64,000 nucleotides of DNA from Lentisphaeria bacterium. GTDB taxonomy: Bacteria > Verrucomicrobiota > Lentisphaeria > Oligosphaerales > Oligosphaeraceae. The notes beneath the pieces were generated by a model. It had not been told where the DNA came from. It searched no databases and worked only from the letters and a program-made list of their open reading frames with translations. Shown here piece after piece: positions 63,401 through 64,000 of this stretch. The first letter of the stretch is position 1. Each line of letters begins with the position of its first letter. The stretch spans positions 58,385 through 122,384 of the forward strand of contig JAEEYQ010000059.1 in the NCBI GenBank assembly GCA_016288215.1, read 5' to 3'. Made by a program: the position numbers and the translations under genes.

Positions 63401-63767
63401 CCTGACCGGTGGCGTCTTGGACGCGGAAATTCAGGATGGCCTTGTCAGTGGTGGAGGTGGCACGGAGGGTGAGGGTCAGGCTGGTGGCGCCTTCCGCGAT
63501 GTTCACGGGGAGGAGATGCCCCACGTAGCCCCCTTGGGTCAGATCGAAATCCAGTCGGTTGAAGACATTTCCATCTTCCTCCAGCGGAATGAGTTGGCCC
63601 TTTGCGCCGGGGTATTCGTCGCCTAAAGTGATTTGATGGTTGGTGGTTGAGGAGAAGTCCGCCAGACGGACTTGCATGGGCTGGGCGGCATAAAGGGGTG
63701 TGGCAAGGGACAAAATCGTCATTAGCGAGACGGAGGGCACGAATATGGTGGAGGGGATGAGGTGCAT
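60477..63767 (-). CDS. Exported GH39-like glycoside hydrolase with flanking binding domains
   Basis: 1,096 residues with a signal peptide (LMTILSLATPLYAA). A CBM-like N-terminal domain (about 30-185, LDFDLTQGGYVGHLLP, DYTFTFNDFVGHWGG) and a second sandwich precede a TIM barrel from about 310. In it TTFEIWNEPHN holds the acid/base Glu and CITEAGWTTYQGD the nucleophile Glu, as in GH39 and related clan-A families. The C-terminus (about 950-1096) is a family-9-like binding domain (NIWDGDSIQLSM, LSLLVNDNDGKGRRGWLEF). It probably cleaves beta-linked xylose or similar sugars; the exact substrate is unclear. Nonamer and heptamer arrays flank its start. Confidence 0.85.
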   Translation of the reverse strand: MHLIPSTIFVPSVSLMTILSLATPLYAAQPMQVRLADFSSTTNHQITLGDEYPGAKGQLIPLEEDGNVFNRLDFDLTQGGYVGHLLPVNIAEGATSLTLTLRATSTTDKAILNFRVQDATGQEHLARVPLPLDETWHDYTFTFNDFVGHWGGAKDNAVHWPLRVIMVGISTKGIGHLDIRDAIMTTTSTTQPLDRITCKTARIGAFFYPDEPIPYQLDIHGNTLNRNVEYHAAVTVTDWQDTPVLSLRMEHLKADVHPLVLTAEQLKGRFGTFKLTVEVHAADQPDISHRIETWFARLTSAPAGHCPWIGTGIHPAHGWINYDYRFLDVLDAIGIGIIRDSMNWAKIEQERGVYKVPDATEAMVNALNARGIRLNIILASPNKIYDNPLDPKAFAAWAGFLASHFKGRITTFEIWNEPHNMFFMKHYGDSLWAGKFVELSRMGAEAIHEADPNVNVALTAEDYQPFLEKLLLMGIATDRDMVSIHPYCHGQPRPEHEWFFRDNGEFHRALARRNGGCSRFCITEAGWTTYQGDMKYLEVAGGYPRSSYVHQAQYITRMLVLSRQMGLDYACQYDFMNDGPQANYTEDNFGLVRGDLTPKPAASAVAFLARFLGDAEPLGDLSYDPEKFRLYHFRRQDGQDVIFAYAVQDAINVALPSGWDPRPVRCIDLQGNPAPIPLKENTLTLTELPVYLTGCSADAFATIPRFAIAFSDIAALIGSPLQVSVTRTREGGDVSVQFKTEDGRTLPLKTPPPRHPEGAPLTDVFDFTMDPQILRPLIGQSILFETTLTIDGIRSTKIRSIPLQESILVNAGGVQLRDGRPTAVIQLENNSADARQAHITLSAPTMNAPLKRELQFSPHGSQILTLHMDRLPADGDALDVQVTFTDGSTPFQQTVPLFSAAIPSIPAPADFRGNWDDWKDTLALAVKPVLFSLAKPPIQGDDDLSAVVKVACDDQGIRIAVRVTDDHFFQPFSTSDNIWDGDSIQLSMASMDCMHRMEICVASLPQGPKVVCCSKFPAVSNEAAQVTAACTALSDTCMLYEVLIPWKALPGVRPMGQVRLSLLVNDNDGKGRRGWLEFHSGIGKTKDATQHGIYSF

Positions 63768-63783
63768 GGAATCTCTATTGGAA

Positions 63784-63818
63784 AGAATTAGGAATTAGAA
63801 ATTAGGAATTAGGAATTT
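63784..63818. repeat. Heptamer array, GGAATTA family, upstream of the GH39-like gene
   Basis: Five units (AGAATTA, GGAATTA, GAAATTA, GGAATTA, GGAATTT), starting 17 bp upstream of the ATG of the minus-strand gene and running straight into a nonamer array. Confidence 0.85.
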
Positions 63819-63820
63819 TA

Positions 63821-63847
63821 CTAGAGTATCTAGAGCATCTAGAGCTA
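63821..63847. repeat. Nonamer array, CTAGAGCAT family (3 units)
   Basis: CTAGAGTAT, CTAGAGCAT, CTAGAGCTA in perfect 9-bp phase. Same composite order (heptamers then nonamers, plus strand) as at 25969-26056. Confidence 0.8.
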
Positions 63848-63881
63848 GATAGCGCTAAGGCGGCAATGGGTTGAAACAATG

Positions 63882-63906
63882 TAACTCATTGATTATCAAT
63901 AAGTTA
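63882..63906. promoter_or_regulatory. 25-bp near-palindrome, copy 3 of 3
   Basis: The best-conserved dyad of the three: TAACTCATTGAT faces ATCAATAAGTTA with one mismatch. Its right end includes the stop codon of the partial gene at the window edge. Confidence 0.55.
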
Positions 63907-64000
63907 CAGCGGAATGACGAAATCCTGCTCTTCAGGGATGGAGAGACAGTGGAAGCCGCTTCCGGCAGTGAGGGTGGTGCCGTTGAAGACGATTTCGGCC
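63904..64000 (-). CDS. C-terminal end of an unidentified gene, cut by window edge
   Basis: 31 codons and a TAA stop (63906-63904) are visible on the minus strand, with a protein end of AGSGFHCLSIPEEQDFVIPL. No family can be named from this. It lies upstream of the GH39-like gene on the same strand, so it may belong to the same saccharide-use cluster. Confidence 0.55.
   Translation of the reverse strand, partial: AEIVFNGTTLTAGSGFHCLSIPEEQDFVIPL

Overview
The window is 64 kb of GC-rich, gene-dense bacterial chromosome. I infer a Gram-negative anaerobe of the PVC group, most likely Lentisphaerota (Victivallis-like) or Kiritimatiellota. The grounds are Kdo/heptose lipopolysaccharide genes with lptCAB, a full Rnf ion-pumping complex, a biotin-dependent sodium-pumping decarboxylase, McsA/McsB protein-arginine phosphorylation next to ClpC, and many exported glycoside-hydrolase-like proteins, including a DUF4838 protein. 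There is no rRNA and I recognised no tRNA. The taxonomy is inference, not observation.

Layout. 1-2.5 kb: two sialidase-fold proteins (minus), the first cut by the window edge. 2.8-5.6 kb: DUF374 acyltransferase and a UvrD/Rep helicase (plus). 5.8-6.16 kb: a MITE-like inverted-repeat element. 6.3-8.2 kb: inositol-phosphatase family protein and YheT hydrolase (minus). 8.4-12.3 kb: oadG-oadA-oadB (minus). 12.7-14.4 kb: an Agl23-type membrane glycosyltransferase. 14.7-31.6 kb: a long plus-strand run of FolK-like, Ser/Thr kinase, mcsA, mcsB, clpC, an FHA-like membrane protein, rfaE1, kdsB, kdsA, kdsC, lptC, lptA, lptB, hpf, dCMP deaminase and a WaaP/Kdo-kinase-like protein. It covers protein quality control, then inner-core LPS synthesis and export. 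31.7-45.2 kb: a PHP protein and a carbohydrate island (DUF4838 protein, DUF4091-like protein, a GH42-like gene broken by an in-frame TGA, a GH2-like protein), interrupted by an AAA ATPase and an AT-rich repeat-bearing gap. 45.4-47.1 kb: a glycine riboswitch followed by a sodium:alanine/glycine symporter. 47.7-53.7 kb: rnfABCDGE plus a HAD phosphatase. 53.9-55.5 kb: an AAA/PD-(D/E)XK ATPase. 55.5-60.1 kb: a rhombosortase-like protease, its probable VIT-vWA substrate, and a divergent sigma-54 activator. 60.5-64 kb: a GH39-like protein and the tail of another gene.

Energy genes fit together. Rnf links ferredoxin/NAD redox to an ion gradient, the Oad complex makes a sodium gradient by decarboxylation, and the AGCS symporter spends sodium to import glycine or alanine, switched by glycine through the riboswitch.

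The most unusual signals are these. (1) Heptamer-period tandem arrays of several sequence families lie at gene borders, several starting inside a stop codon, some followed by 9-bp arrays. (2) A rhombosortase/GlyGly-CTERM pair consists of one protease and one adjacent VIT-vWA target. (3) An in-frame TGA splits a GH42-like gene with the frame intact on both sides. (4) A 339-bp element has 36-bp terminal inverted repeats and internal 80-bp repeats. (5) A 25-bp near-palindrome occurs three times between genes.
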